Positions 34,337 through 43,061 of a DNA stretch of 64,000 nucleotides are shown piece after piece. The notes under the pieces are model-generated. The model made no database searches. It was not told where the DNA came from and worked only from the letters and a program-made list of their open reading frames with translations. Both the position numbers and the translations under genes were made by a program. The stretch lies in NCBI GenBank assembly GCA_965232595.1, contig OZ246983.1:868001-932000 (forward strand), written 5' to 3'. This DNA is from SZUA-309 sp965232595. GTDB taxonomy: Bacteria; Pseudomonadota; Gammaproteobacteria; Pseudomonadales; Azotimanducaceae. Position 1 is the stretch's first letter, and each line of letters starts with the position of its first letter.

Positions 34337-35800
34337 ATGACCATCGACTGGCGCGCCTATGAAACCCAAGGTTTCTGGGACGAGCTCATTACGGCCAACG
34401 GCCGGGCCCGCCCCGGTGCAGGCAACCTCACCCGCATGCTCGCGGAGCTCAGCGATGAGGAGCTGGCCGCTCGCCGCACCGCCGCCGAGCTGGCGATCCG
34501 TTCCATGGGCATCACCTTCACCGTCTATACCGGCGAAGGCAGCGGCAGCATCGATCGCGAGTGGCCGTTCGACATCATTCCGCGGCTGATCATGAAGAAG
34601 GAATGGGACGCGGTCTCTGCTGGGCTGGCGCAGCGGGTAAAGGCCCTGAATCGCTTCATCGACGACATCTACCACGAGCAGAAGATCTTTGACGACGACG
34701 TGCTGCCCCGGGAGTACATCGAGAAGTCGAAGGAGTTCCGCGAGGAGTGCCGCGGCATCAGCCCGCCTGAGGGCGTCTGGTCACACGTCTGCGGTTCGGA
34801 TCTGGTGCGCGATGCGGACGGCCAGATGTACGTGCTCGAGGACAACCTGAGGGTGCCGTCCGGGGTTTCCTACATGCTCGACAACCGCGAGGTGATGAAG
34901 CGGGTATTCCCGGAGCTGTTCGAGGACTACGTGATTCACCCGGTGGACGACTACCCGAACCAGCTGGCGGCCTGCCTGCGCTCGCTGTCGCCGAAGCGTT
35001 CACCGCAGATCGCCGTGCTGACGCCGGGCATCTTCAACTCCGCCTACTACGAGCACGCCTACCTGGCCAACGCTATGGCGGCTCAGCTTGTGGAAGGCTC
35101 AGACCTGGTGGTGGACAGGGACGACAAGGTCTACATGCGCACCATCGAAGGGTTCGTGCAGGTGGACGTGATCTATCGCCGGATCGACGACCTGTTCATG
35201 GACCCGGAAGTCTTCAATCCGGACTCCATGCTCGGCGTGCCCGGGCTGATGCGCGCCTGGCGCGCCGGCAACGTGGCGCTGGCCAACGCCCCTGGCTGCG
35301 GCGTCGCCGACGACAAAGTGATCTACACCTACGTGCCGGACATCATCCGCTACTACCTGTCGGAAGAGCCGCTGTTGCCGAACGTGCCTTCCTACCGGTG
35401 CGTGGACAAAGCGGAGCGGGACTACGTGCTCGACAATCTGGACAAGCTGGTGGTGAAGCCGGCCAACGAGTCCGGCGGCTACGGCATGCTGATCGGGCCA
35501 AAGGCTTCGAAGGCCGAGCGGGACAAATTCGCCCGCCAGATCATGGCCAACCCGCGGAACTACATGGCGCAGCCAATGCTGCTGCTGTCGACGGCGCCAA
35601 CCCTGGTTGACGCTCCGAACAAGCCGGGCGGCGTCGCCGAAGGCAGGCACCTTGATCTGCGGCCGTTCATTCTCTCCGGCAAGAAGACCTACGTGACCAC
35701 CGGCGGGCTGACCCGGGTTGCGCTGCGGAAAGGCTCGACCGTGGTCAACTCGTCGCAGGGCGGCGGCAGCAAAGATACCTGGGTGGTGGATCTGGAATGA
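34337..35800 (+). CDS. Circularly permuted type 2 ATP-grasp protein
   Basis: 487 residues. It belongs to the DUF404/DUF407 group: GITFTVYTGEGSGSIDREWPFDIIPR, LEDNLRVPSGVSYMLDNRE, VLTPGIFNSAYYEHAYLA, LDKLVVKPANESGGYGMLIGP, FILSGKKTYVTTGGLTRVAL. Such proteins are predicted to make peptide-type bonds with ATP and usually sit with an alpha-E protein and a transglutaminase-like protease. Here the alpha-E gene overlaps by four bases, but the transglutaminase gene is missing. The product is unknown. Confidence 0.92.
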   Translation: MTIDWRAYETQGFWDELITANGRARPGAGNLTRMLAELSDEELAARRTAAELAIRSMGITFTVYTGEGSGSIDREWPFDIIPRLIMKKEWDAVSAGLAQRVKALNRFIDDIYHEQKIFDDDVLPREYIEKSKEFREECRGISPPEGVWSHVCGSDLVRDADGQMYVLEDNLRVPSGVSYMLDNREVMKRVFPELFEDYVIHPVDDYPNQLAACLRSLSPKRSPQIAVLTPGIFNSAYYEHAYLANAMAAQLVEGSDLVVDRDDKVYMRTIEGFVQVDVIYRRIDDLFMDPEVFNPDSMLGVPGLMRAWRAGNVALANAPGCGVADDKVIYTYVPDIIRYYLSEEPLLPNVPSYRCVDKAERDYVLDNLDKLVVKPANESGGYGMLIGPKASKAERDKFARQIMANPRNYMAQPMLLLSTAPTLVDAPNKPGGVAEGRHLDLRPFILSGKKTYVTTGGLTRVALRKGSTVVNSSQGGGSKDTWVVDLE

Positions 35801-36762
35801 CCAACCGCAACCGGATCCTCTCGAGCACCGCTGAACGCGCCTACTGGCTCGGTCGCTACCTGGAGCGGGCAGACAGCACGGCCCGCCTGGTCCGCGTCAA
35901 CTCGCGCCTTCTCTACGATCTGCCCAAGCGGCTGCCGCTGGCCTGGCAGGGCCTGGTGAACATCACCGGCTCGCGGGAACTGTTCGATGAGCTGTTCGAG
36001 GAGCCGAGCGAGAAGAACGTTGCCCGCTACCTGATCAACGACGCCCGCAACTCGGGTTCGCTGATCCGCTCTCTGGATCAGGCCCGCGAAAACGTGCGCA
36101 CCCTGCGCGGCATCATTCCCCGTGGCAGCGTGGAGTACATCAACGCCGCCCATCTGTACGCCAAGGAGCATCTCTCCGAGCCGCTGTCGAGAACCCGTCG
36201 CACCGAGGGTCTCGACGAGATTCAGTCTTTCATTCAGCGCATCGAAGGCTTCATGTCGGCAAACATGCTGCACGACGCGCACTGGACCTTCCTCCGACTC
36301 GGCAACTTCATCGAGCGGGCGGACATGACCAGCCGGATCCTCGAGGTGGGCTGCGAGCACATCTTCGAAGCTGCTGCGGATCTCGAGCCGTTCAACGACA
36401 TTCAGTGGCGCAGCGTGCTGCTCTCTCTCGACGCCACCCAGAGCTACAACCAGGTGGTGCAGGGGCCGGTCAGCCAGGAGGCGGTGCTCGAGTTCCTGGT
36501 CCACAACACCCAGCTGCCGCGCTCCCTGGCCTACTCGCTGAACTCGCTGCGTAACAGCACCCGGGACCTGCCGAGAAACGAAAAAGTCATTCGCGCCATC
36601 AACCGCCTGCGCCGGCAGGTCGGCGGCCTGGACGTGGAGGCGCTGGACATCGAAGGCATCGAGACTTTCCTCGACGATTTCCAGAGCGAGCTGGCCGGCA
36701 TCGACTCGGAAATCAGGAAAACCTACTTTCAGTACAAGCCACGGCGTCGGCGCAAATCCTGA
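35797..36762 (+). CDS. Alpha-E domain protein
   Basis: 321 residues, all helical. It opens with LSSTAERAYWLGRYLERADSTARLV, the hallmark of the alpha-E family, and has FIQRIEGFMSANMLHDAHWTFLRLGNFIERADMTSRIL. These proteins accompany the permuted ATP-grasp ligase in a conserved operon whose chemistry is still undefined. Start and stop of the two genes overlap (ATGA). A basic tail (YKPRRRRKS) ends the protein. Confidence 0.92.
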   Translation: MTNRNRILSSTAERAYWLGRYLERADSTARLVRVNSRLLYDLPKRLPLAWQGLVNITGSRELFDELFEEPSEKNVARYLINDARNSGSLIRSLDQARENVRTLRGIIPRGSVEYINAAHLYAKEHLSEPLSRTRRTEGLDEIQSFIQRIEGFMSANMLHDAHWTFLRLGNFIERADMTSRILEVGCEHIFEAAADLEPFNDIQWRSVLLSLDATQSYNQVVQGPVSQEAVLEFLVHNTQLPRSLAYSLNSLRNSTRDLPRNEKVIRAINRLRRQVGGLDVEALDIEGIETFLDDFQSELAGIDSEIRKTYFQYKPRRRRKS

Positions 36763-36803
36763 AACCGCGAAGCGCCGTCACCAGCCACGAGCGGAGGGGG
36801 ATC

Positions 36804-38081
36804 ATGCTCGAACTTCACAGAAAACTGATCTGCGCCATCGCGCTGCTGCTGCTCGCCAGCACCACCTACGGCCGCGATCTGCCGACAGCGCGACCCGGCG
36901 CCGTGGGCATGTCCGCCGAACGCCTCGAGCGTATCGGCCCGGCCATGCAGCGCTACATCGATGCCGAGCTGGTGCCGGGCACCGTCACCGCCATCATGCG
37001 CAAAGGCAAGCTCGTGCATCTGGACGTGCGCGGCAGCATGGATGTTGCCGACGGCCAGGAGATGCAGCGCGATACGGTGTTCCGCATTGCCTCCATGACC
37101 AAGCCCATCACCTCGGTGGCGCTGATGATGCTCTGGGAAGAAGGTCACTTTCAGCTCCGTGATCCGGTCAGCCGGTTCCTCCCGGAGTTCGCCGACGTGC
37201 AGGTATCGACCACCAGCGATGCCAGCGGCAACACCGGCGAGCTGGTCCCGCTCAGCCGACCCATTCAGATCCGCGACATGCTGCTGCACACGGCCGGGCT
37301 CGCCAACAACTACCTGGGCAACCCGGACGCCTATCGGGCGCACATGGCAGCGCTGGAGCGACCCACCGATCTCGAGGCTTACATCAAGCACCTGGCCAAG
37401 CTGCCTCTGAACTACCAGCCCGGGGAGCGCTGGGAGTACTCCACGGCGACCAGCGTGGTCGGGCGACTGGTTGAGGTGATTTCCGGCTTGCCCCTCGACG
37501 AGTTCTTCTACCAGCGCATATTCGGGCCGCTGGGGATGCAGGACACGCATTTCTTCCTGGACGACAGCTACGCCGAGCGGCTTGCTGCTCAATACCGTCC
37601 CGGCGACGACGAGAAGATCGTCGAGCAGGACCCGGGCTCTGCGGAGAGCCGCTGGATCAGCGGCCCGCAAACGCTGTTCAGCGGTGCCGGCGGCCTGGTT
37701 TCAACGGTCGACGACTACCTGCGCTTCCAGCAGATGATGCTGAACGGCGGCGAGCTGGACGGCACCCGCCTGCTCGGTCCGAGCACCGTGTCGCTGATGA
37801 TCGACAGCCACACCGGCGACCTGCCGCTCTGGCTGGCCGGTCCCGGGATGGGCTTCGGACTCGGTTACGGGGTGGTGGTGGATCGCGGTGCGGCGGCGAC
37901 GCCGCTCTCGGAGGGGGCCGCCTACTGGGGCGGTGCCTACTGCACGATCAGCTGGTTCGATCCGGCGGAGGAGATCGTCGGCGTGCTGATGACCCAGGTA
38001 CGGCCCTACACGCACATCAACATCCGCCAGGACTTTCAGGTGCTGACCTACCAGGCCATCACTGAGGCAAACGCTCGATAG
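36804..38081 (+). CDS. Secreted serine hydrolase, beta-lactamase family
   Basis: 425 residues with a signal peptide (cleavage near TYG-RDL). The Ser-x-x-Lys motif is SMTK around residue 99, the second motif is YSTATSV, and a glycine-rich strand region (LSEGAAYWGGAYC) is in the place of the third. It is the third member of this family in the window and the only exported one. It lies 41 bp after the alpha-E gene, the place where a transglutaminase often sits. Its last 23 bp overlap the convergent symporter gene. Confidence 0.88.
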   Translation: MLELHRKLICAIALLLLASTTYGRDLPTARPGAVGMSAERLERIGPAMQRYIDAELVPGTVTAIMRKGKLVHLDVRGSMDVADGQEMQRDTVFRIASMTKPITSVALMMLWEEGHFQLRDPVSRFLPEFADVQVSTTSDASGNTGELVPLSRPIQIRDMLLHTAGLANNYLGNPDAYRAHMAALERPTDLEAYIKHLAKLPLNYQPGERWEYSTATSVVGRLVEVISGLPLDEFFYQRIFGPLGMQDTHFFLDDSYAERLAAQYRPGDDEKIVEQDPGSAESRWISGPQTLFSGAGGLVSTVDDYLRFQQMMLNGGELDGTRLLGPSTVSLMIDSHTGDLPLWLAGPGMGFGLGYGVVVDRGAAATPLSEGAAYWGGAYCTISWFDPAEEIVGVLMTQVRPYTHINIRQDFQVLTYQAITEANAR

Positions 38082-39492
38082 CCGGCTCGCCGCTGCGCGC
38101 GAACAGCGCGTAAATCAGGCAGGACGTGAGCAGCGCCGGGAACACCTCGTGCAGCACGTCCCTCGGCCCGATGAGCATCCAGCCGAGCAGCACCCCCACC
38201 CCGCAGATCATCGAGGCCAGCACGCCGTTAGCCGTGCCCCGGTGCCAGTGCAGACCGAACAGTATGGCCGGGAAGAAGCAGACCGCGTAAAGGCTGCCGG
38301 AGAAGATCGTCAACTCGACGATGCCACCCGGCGGGTTGAGAGCAATGATCGCAGCCAGCAGCGAGAAGCCAACCACGCCGATCCGGGTCCAGGTCAGCGG
38401 GTGCGCCGTGGGGTGCACGGTTTCCACCACGTCCTTGTAGAGCACGGATGCGGCCACCAGCAGGACGCTGTCCATGGACGACATGGCGGCCGCGACCATG
38501 GCCACCACCAGGAAGTCCGCGACCCAGATCGGGAATACGGTCGGGTCGTTGATCAGCGTCGGGATCACCAGGTCCGTATCCGTTACCCCGTCCAGCAGCG
38601 CGCGAGCCAGGATGCCGACCGGAAACAGGCATAGCTGAATCAGGGCGATGCCACCCACCGCCACCCAGATGCCGACCTTGACGCTGTGCTCGTCTCTCAG
38701 CGAGTAGAAGCGGGATACCTGCCGCGGGTCGACGAGCAGCTTCAGTGAACCCGACAGGGCGATCCCCAACAGGACAACAAACGGTAGCCCGGCGTTGAGG
38801 GTAAACAGGTGCTCGGTGTCCGGTGCGGCGGCGAGGTCCGGGAAAGCCTGAAAACCCCCTGCTGCCTTGAGCACCCAGTAGAAGATGGTCGTGGAGCCGA
38901 GAATCATCAGCACCCCCTGCACCACGTCCGTGCGCACCACGGACACGAAGCCGCCGATCGAGGTGTAGAGGACCACAATCACCAGGGTCAGGCCGACGGC
39001 GTGCTGGTAGGGAATGCCGAGAAAGCGCTCGAACAGGTTGCCCGCACCTTTGAAGATGGCGACCAGGTAGAGCAGGCTGGAGAGCAGAATCACCACCGCC
39101 GCGGTCACCCGCAACGCCCGGTTGTCTGCGCCGAACCTGGCTTCCAGGTAGTCCGGCAGGGTCAGCGCGTCCCAGTGGCTGGTGAATCGTCGCAGCCGCG
39201 GCGCCACCGCGGTCCAGGATAGCCAGGTGAACACCACGATCAGCACCGCCATGGTCATCCAGGGCAGGCCGTACTCGTAGCCTTTGCCGGCGTGGCCGAT
39301 GTAGCTGTTGGTGCTGGCAAAGGTCGCGAAGAAGGAGATGCCCACCACCACGCCGCCGAGGTTGCGCCCACCTACGTAGTACTCGGTCATGTTGTGGCTG
39401 TGCTGCGCGCCTACCCGAGCGTGGTAAAGCAGCACCGCGGTGTAGGCCACCAGCAGAACGGCGGCCAGCCAGTGATCACCCAGCCAGGCCAC
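38059..39492 (-). CDS. Sodium:solute symporter (SSS family)
   Basis: 477 residues with about 13 transmembrane helices. NMTEYYVGGRNLGGVVVGISFFATFASTNSYIG, LTLPDYLEARFG, YTSIGGFVSVVRTDVVQG and AAAMSSMDSVLLVAASVLYKDVV are typical of the SSS family (PutP/PanF-like). It imports an unknown small solute with Na+. The 3' end overlaps the serine hydrolase gene by 23 bp; the start is only 16 bp from a divergent small membrane protein gene. Confidence 0.92.
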   Translation of the reverse strand: MAWLGDHWLAAVLLVAYTAVLLYHARVGAQHSHNMTEYYVGGRNLGGVVVGISFFATFASTNSYIGHAGKGYEYGLPWMTMAVLIVVFTWLSWTAVAPRLRRFTSHWDALTLPDYLEARFGADNRALRVTAAVVILLSSLLYLVAIFKGAGNLFERFLGIPYQHAVGLTLVIVVLYTSIGGFVSVVRTDVVQGVLMILGSTTIFYWVLKAAGGFQAFPDLAAAPDTEHLFTLNAGLPFVVLLGIALSGSLKLLVDPRQVSRFYSLRDEHSVKVGIWVAVGGIALIQLCLFPVGILARALLDGVTDTDLVIPTLINDPTVFPIWVADFLVVAMVAAAMSSMDSVLLVAASVLYKDVVETVHPTAHPLTWTRIGVVGFSLLAAIIALNPPGGIVELTIFSGSLYAVCFFPAILFGLHWHRGTANGVLASMICGVGVLLGWMLIGPRDVLHEVFPALLTSCLIYALFARSGEPAIERLPQ

Positions 39493-39508
39493 GTGCTATC
39501 CTCAGCTC

Positions 39509-39712
39509 ATGCGCTATCTGGTTCAGTTTCTCGTCCCCGCCCTCATCGTGGTGGTCGTAGTGTACCTGCTGGCACGCACGAAGCGCGGACAGGATGAAGC
39601 CGCCGACGGCTCCGAAGGCAGTTCGGACACCGGCACCTTCATCTTCATTCTGGTGGTCGGCGCGACCGTCGCCGTGCTGTCGTTCTTTCTCATGCAGGGC
39701 GCGTTCGGCTGA
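39509..39712 (+). CDS. Small two-helix membrane protein
   Basis: 67 residues: transmembrane helices at about 4-22 and 44-64 joined by a charged loop (TKRGQDEAADGSEGSSD). The gene is 16 bp from the divergent symporter start, so promoters must overlap coding sequences. No family recognised. Open frame length is short, but the two clear helices and free position between genes support it. Confidence 0.55.
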   Translation: MRYLVQFLVPALIVVVVVYLLARTKRGQDEAADGSEGSSDTGTFIFILVVGATVAVLSFFLMQGAFG

Positions 39713-39724
39713 CGCCCGAGCCGG

Positions 39725-39753
39725 AAAAAAAACAGCGCCCCGCAGGGCGCTGT
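39725..39753 (-). terminator. Intrinsic terminator after the 39777 gene
   Basis: An 8-bp perfect stem CAGCGCCC/GGGCGCTG (9 bp with the flanking A:T pair) with a four-base loop is followed on the minus strand by eight T residues. It serves the gene ending at 39777; the weaker T content on the other side makes it less effective for the small plus-strand gene. Confidence 0.85.
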
Positions 39754-39776
39754 CATCCGTTGCTCGCTTGAGCCCG

Positions 39777-40529
39777 TTACTCCAGAGGTGGGACCACCCG
39801 CTGCCCGTAGAACAGCGACCCGTTGCAGTCGACCACGGTCTGCAGGTGTCGCATCAGCGAAGGCGAATCGGCTGATGCCTGAAAAGCCGCCCCACGTGCC
39901 GCCCACTTCTCCAACGAGCCGTTGACGCCGTAAAACAGCAGGTCCGGCGTGTTCGGGCCGGAACCGACACCGGGCACAGACACGTAGCCGGCTGCGCCAT
40001 CAGCCAGATCGATGCCACCCAGCACCTCGCTGACGTGGCCGACCAGATCTTCCAGGTCATCCGGACCGTGCCCGCGCCGGTAGCGGCAGGCGAACGCGCT
40101 GATCACCGCGCCGCTGGGGCTCGGATTCAGCTCGCCATCGGCCTGGAAGGTCTGTCGGCGCATGGCCAGATGCGAGTCGCAGGTGGCGACGGTATTGAAC
40201 CGATCCATCGTTGCCTGCCCTTCCGCGGAGTTGTTGAAGGTGTCTGAATCACGGGCGAAGTCCATGATGTTGTCGTTGTTGTTGGCCCAGACGAAATCAA
40301 AGCCGGTGTTGCCTTTGTAGGGCGTCCAGACGTATGCCTCGTTCGGTTCCTGCCCGCCCTTTTCCATCTGCTTCAGGTAGAAGTCGCGGGCCGACATGAG
40401 ATCGCCCATATCCTTACCGTCATTGAAGCTGCAGAGATAGACCTCCCGGACCATCGGCTCCGCGGCCGACGCCAGCGGCGCCAGGCCGAAGCCAATCAGT
40501 AGAAACAAGAGATGAGTGAGTCGCTTCAC
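39777..40529 (-). CDS. Secreted protein with two related halves
   Basis: 250 residues with a signal peptide (cleavage near ASA-AEP). The mature part seems to be two copies of one domain: VREVYLCSFNDGKDMGDL ... FDFVWANNNDNIMDF ... VATCDSHLA (about 27-122) and ISAFACRYRRGHGPDDL ... PDLLFYGVNGSLEKW ... VVDCNGSLF (about 143-242). Each has a matching early and late cysteine and an aromatic middle strand, as in dimeric alpha-beta barrel folds. No catalytic residues can be named. It has its own terminator and a 156-bp upstream region without a gene. Confidence 0.7.
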   Translation of the reverse strand: MKRLTHLLFLLIGFGLAPLASAAEPMVREVYLCSFNDGKDMGDLMSARDFYLKQMEKGGQEPNEAYVWTPYKGNTGFDFVWANNNDNIMDFARDSDTFNNSAEGQATMDRFNTVATCDSHLAMRRQTFQADGELNPSPSGAVISAFACRYRRGHGPDDLEDLVGHVSEVLGGIDLADGAAGYVSVPGVGSGPNTPDLLFYGVNGSLEKWAARGAAFQASADSPSLMRHLQTVVDCNGSLFYGQRVVPPLE

Positions 40530-40685
40530 GTTGTTGGTCTCCTTTGTTCGTTAGCAGTTGCTCATCGACAAGGAGTCTGAAGGAAAGGTACGACCTGGCA
40601 GCGTGGCACGGCAGCTTCCCGCTCGAGAAGCATCCACACGCCCCTTAGATTCAGTCTCTCCCGCTGCGCAGTGTGAGCTTATTTG

Positions 40686-42083
40686 TCAGTGATTGCCAGC
40701 CTGCGTGGTGCGGCCTGTTGGCCAGACGGGGTGATGGAGATCGATCATGAACTCGTGGCTGTGTTCGAACGCCTCGTGCTCATGAGGATGGCTGTGCGGC
40801 TCTTCGCCCTCATGACCTTCGTGCTGGTGCTGATGATGCTCGTCATGCACGTGCAGATGCTCATGGCTCACCGCGTCGTGGCGATGCCTGAGCGGCGCCT
40901 CGCTTTCCGGACGCCAGAACGCCGCGGCAGCGAGCAGCGAGGCCGCGGCGATGCCCGCCATGATGGCAAACGCCAGCGGCAGGCTGGAGCCGGCGCCAAC
41001 CCAACCCGCCAACGGGTAGGCGAGCAGCCAGCAGGCGTGCGAGAGCGCAAACTGAGCAGCGTAAAAGGCGGGCCGATCGCCTGCCTGGGACGAGCGGACG
41101 ATGAGCCGGCCGGCTGGTGTCTGCACCAGCGACGAGCCGAAGCCCAGCAGCACCCAGACCGCAACCAGCCAGGGTAGAGACGGGCTGGAGGTGCCGGCTA
41201 GCAGCCCGAGCGTCAGCAGGGCACCGCCGCCCAGCATGAAGCGCCGGTCCGGAAACTTCTCGAGCATTCCGGGCAGCGACAAGGCCGCCAGCATGGAGCC
41301 GAAGCCAAAGCCAGCGAGCGCCAGCGCCGTATCTGTCTCGCTGCCGCCAAGATAGCCGCGGACGTAGACCACCGTGTTGACGATGACCATGGCGCCAGCG
41401 GCGGAAACGGCCATGCACAGCGCCAGCAGGCCCCTGAGTCGGGGCGTGCGTAGATAGCTCCTGAGGCCGAACGTGGTATTCCGCCAGACGCCGAGCTCCC
41501 GTTCCGGCGGCCTCGCGGCCGGCAGGGTCACCAGCAGCAGCAACGTGGCGGAGAGCAGGAAAGTTCCGGCGTTGAGCAGAAAGAGGGTGTCGTAGCTGAC
41601 CAGCAGCAGCGCCGCCGCGGCCAGCGTCGGGCTCGCCAGATTTTCCAGATCGTAGGCGAGCCTGGAGAGTGACAGCGCCCGGGTGTACTCGTCCTCGTCC
41701 GGCAGGACGTCCGGGATCGTCGCCTGAAAGGTCGGCGTGAAGCCGGCAGAGCAGACGTTCAGCAGGAAGATCAGCAGGTAGATCTGCCAGACCTCGGTCA
41801 CGAATGGCAGGCAGCAGACGATGGCCGCCCGCACCAGGTCCAGGGCAACGAGGAACGCCCGTCGCGGCAACCGGTGGGCCATGCCGCCGACCAGCGGCGC
41901 CACGAACACGTAAGCGATCATCTTCAGCGCCAGGGCCGTGCCCAGCACCGCCCCCGCGTCACCGCCGGCCAGGTCGTAGGCAAGCAGGGCCAGCGCGACG
42001 GTCGCCAGACCCGTGCCGATCAGCGAGGTGACCTGAGCTGTGAACAGACGCCGGTAGGTGACGTTCGCAAGGACGGAGAGCAT
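40686..42083 (-). CDS. MFS transporter with histidine-rich C-terminal tail
   Basis: 465 residues from the ATG at 42083 (a TTG six codons upstream is possible; neither has a strong ribosome site). Twelve transmembrane helices are visible; LIGTGLATVALALLAYDLAGGDAGAVLGTALALKMI and the APLVGGMAHRLPRR loop fit the MFS drug/efflux type. The last 55 residues carry about 20 histidines mixed with Glu and Asp (HEHLHVHDEHHQHQH region). Such tails bind Ni, Zn or Co, so metal export is the best guess. The 156 bp before the next gene show no regulator site that I can name. Confidence 0.85.
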   Translation of the reverse strand: MLSVLANVTYRRLFTAQVTSLIGTGLATVALALLAYDLAGGDAGAVLGTALALKMIAYVFVAPLVGGMAHRLPRRAFLVALDLVRAAIVCCLPFVTEVWQIYLLIFLLNVCSAGFTPTFQATIPDVLPDEDEYTRALSLSRLAYDLENLASPTLAAAALLLVSYDTLFLLNAGTFLLSATLLLLVTLPAARPPERELGVWRNTTFGLRSYLRTPRLRGLLALCMAVSAAGAMVIVNTVVYVRGYLGGSETDTALALAGFGFGSMLAALSLPGMLEKFPDRRFMLGGGALLTLGLLAGTSSPSLPWLVAVWVLLGFGSSLVQTPAGRLIVRSSQAGDRPAFYAAQFALSHACWLLAYPLAGWVGAGSSLPLAFAIMAGIAAASLLAAAAFWRPESEAPLRHRHDAVSHEHLHVHDEHHQHQHEGHEGEEPHSHPHEHEAFEHSHEFMIDLHHPVWPTGRTTQAGNH

Positions 42084-42110
42084 CCCGCGAGGGTAACCCA
42101 ATTGCCTCGA

Positions 42111-42911
42111 TCAGGCGCCTTTCTTGCGGCTCCGAGCGGCGGGTTTGGCCCCCGCAGCACGCGGTCCCGAGCGGCGGGCCGGCTTCCGCTCCGGATCAGC
42201 GCGCAACAACGCTTCTGCCATCCGCGCCCCGCCACCCGCATCTTCGTGCTTGAAGAACACAAAGGCGGTTTCCGCTGTGGAGCCCAGCACCCGCTCCCGC
42301 CATTTCCGCAACGCCGCGGGCGTGTAGCGCGAGGCGCGAAGCCTGAGGTAAACCAGCGGCCCGTCCAGCAGGTCCACCGCTTGCGGCCTGACCGCCGGCG
42401 ACGAGTCGTCGTGGCTCACCACCAGGGCATGGCCCCGCTCGCTGAGCGCAGCACCCACCGCCTCATCCTCCCAGGACGGATGCCGGAACTCGAAGGCAAC
42501 CGGCAGCCCGTCCGGCAGCAGTTCCTGGAACTGTCTGAGCCGATCCACGTTGACCGCCATGTTAGGCGGCAGCTGAAACAGGAGCGCGCCCAGCTTCGGG
42601 CCGAGGATCTCTGCCCGGCTGAGCAGAAAACCCATAGGCTCTTCTGTTTCCTTCAGCCGCTTCTGATGGGTGATCCGCCGCGATGCTTTGATCACGAAGC
42701 GAAAACCATCCGGGACGCTGTCGCGCCAGGTCTCCACCACGTGCGAGCGCGGCATGCGATAGAAGGTGTTGTTGATTTCCACAGCGGGCAGGCGGGTGGC
42801 GTAGTAGCTCAGCCACTCATCAGGATGCAGCTCGGGCGGGTAGAACGCCCCGCGCCACTCTTTGTAGCTGTAGCCACTGGTGCCGCTGAAGATCGTGATC
42901 GGTTTTGCCAT
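42111..42911 (-). CDS. DUF72 family TIM-barrel protein
   Basis: 266 residues from the ATG at 42911, preceded by GGGAGGTTCGAG; an upstream in-frame start would enter the divergent gene's promoter. IFSGTSGYSYKEWRGAFYPP, LPAVEINNTFYRMPR, FRFVIKASRRITHQKRL and VAFEFRHPSWED define the YecE/DUF72 family, whose function is unknown. The basic tail (about 235-266, RRSGPRAAGAKPAARSRKKGA part) is unusual and could bind nucleic acid. It is 27 bp upstream of the MFS gene on the same strand and may share its transcript. Confidence 0.9.
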   Translation of the reverse strand: MAKPITIFSGTSGYSYKEWRGAFYPPELHPDEWLSYYATRLPAVEINNTFYRMPRSHVVETWRDSVPDGFRFVIKASRRITHQKRLKETEEPMGFLLSRAEILGPKLGALLFQLPPNMAVNVDRLRQFQELLPDGLPVAFEFRHPSWEDEAVGAALSERGHALVVSHDDSSPAVRPQAVDLLDGPLVYLRLRASRYTPAALRKWRERVLGSTAETAFVFFKHEDAGGGARMAEALLRADPERKPARRSGPRAAGAKPAARSRKKGA

Positions 42912-43061
42912 CTCGAACCTCCCTTCCCTGGCTGCAGTCTGCCGCCGCACTCCCCGGGCGGTCAAATGCGGCCGGTCGGAATCGTGACGGGCAACCGGCA
43001 ATTTGCTGCACGGATGCGCCACTGCTTACCATGGGCCTCTCGAGGGACAAGGGATTTGGGG

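Noticed and set aside
41874..43061. Upstream part of a 1263-codon plus-strand frame
   Set aside because: It is antisense to the DUF72 gene and the end of the MFS gene; the signal sequence and family similarity begin at 43062.
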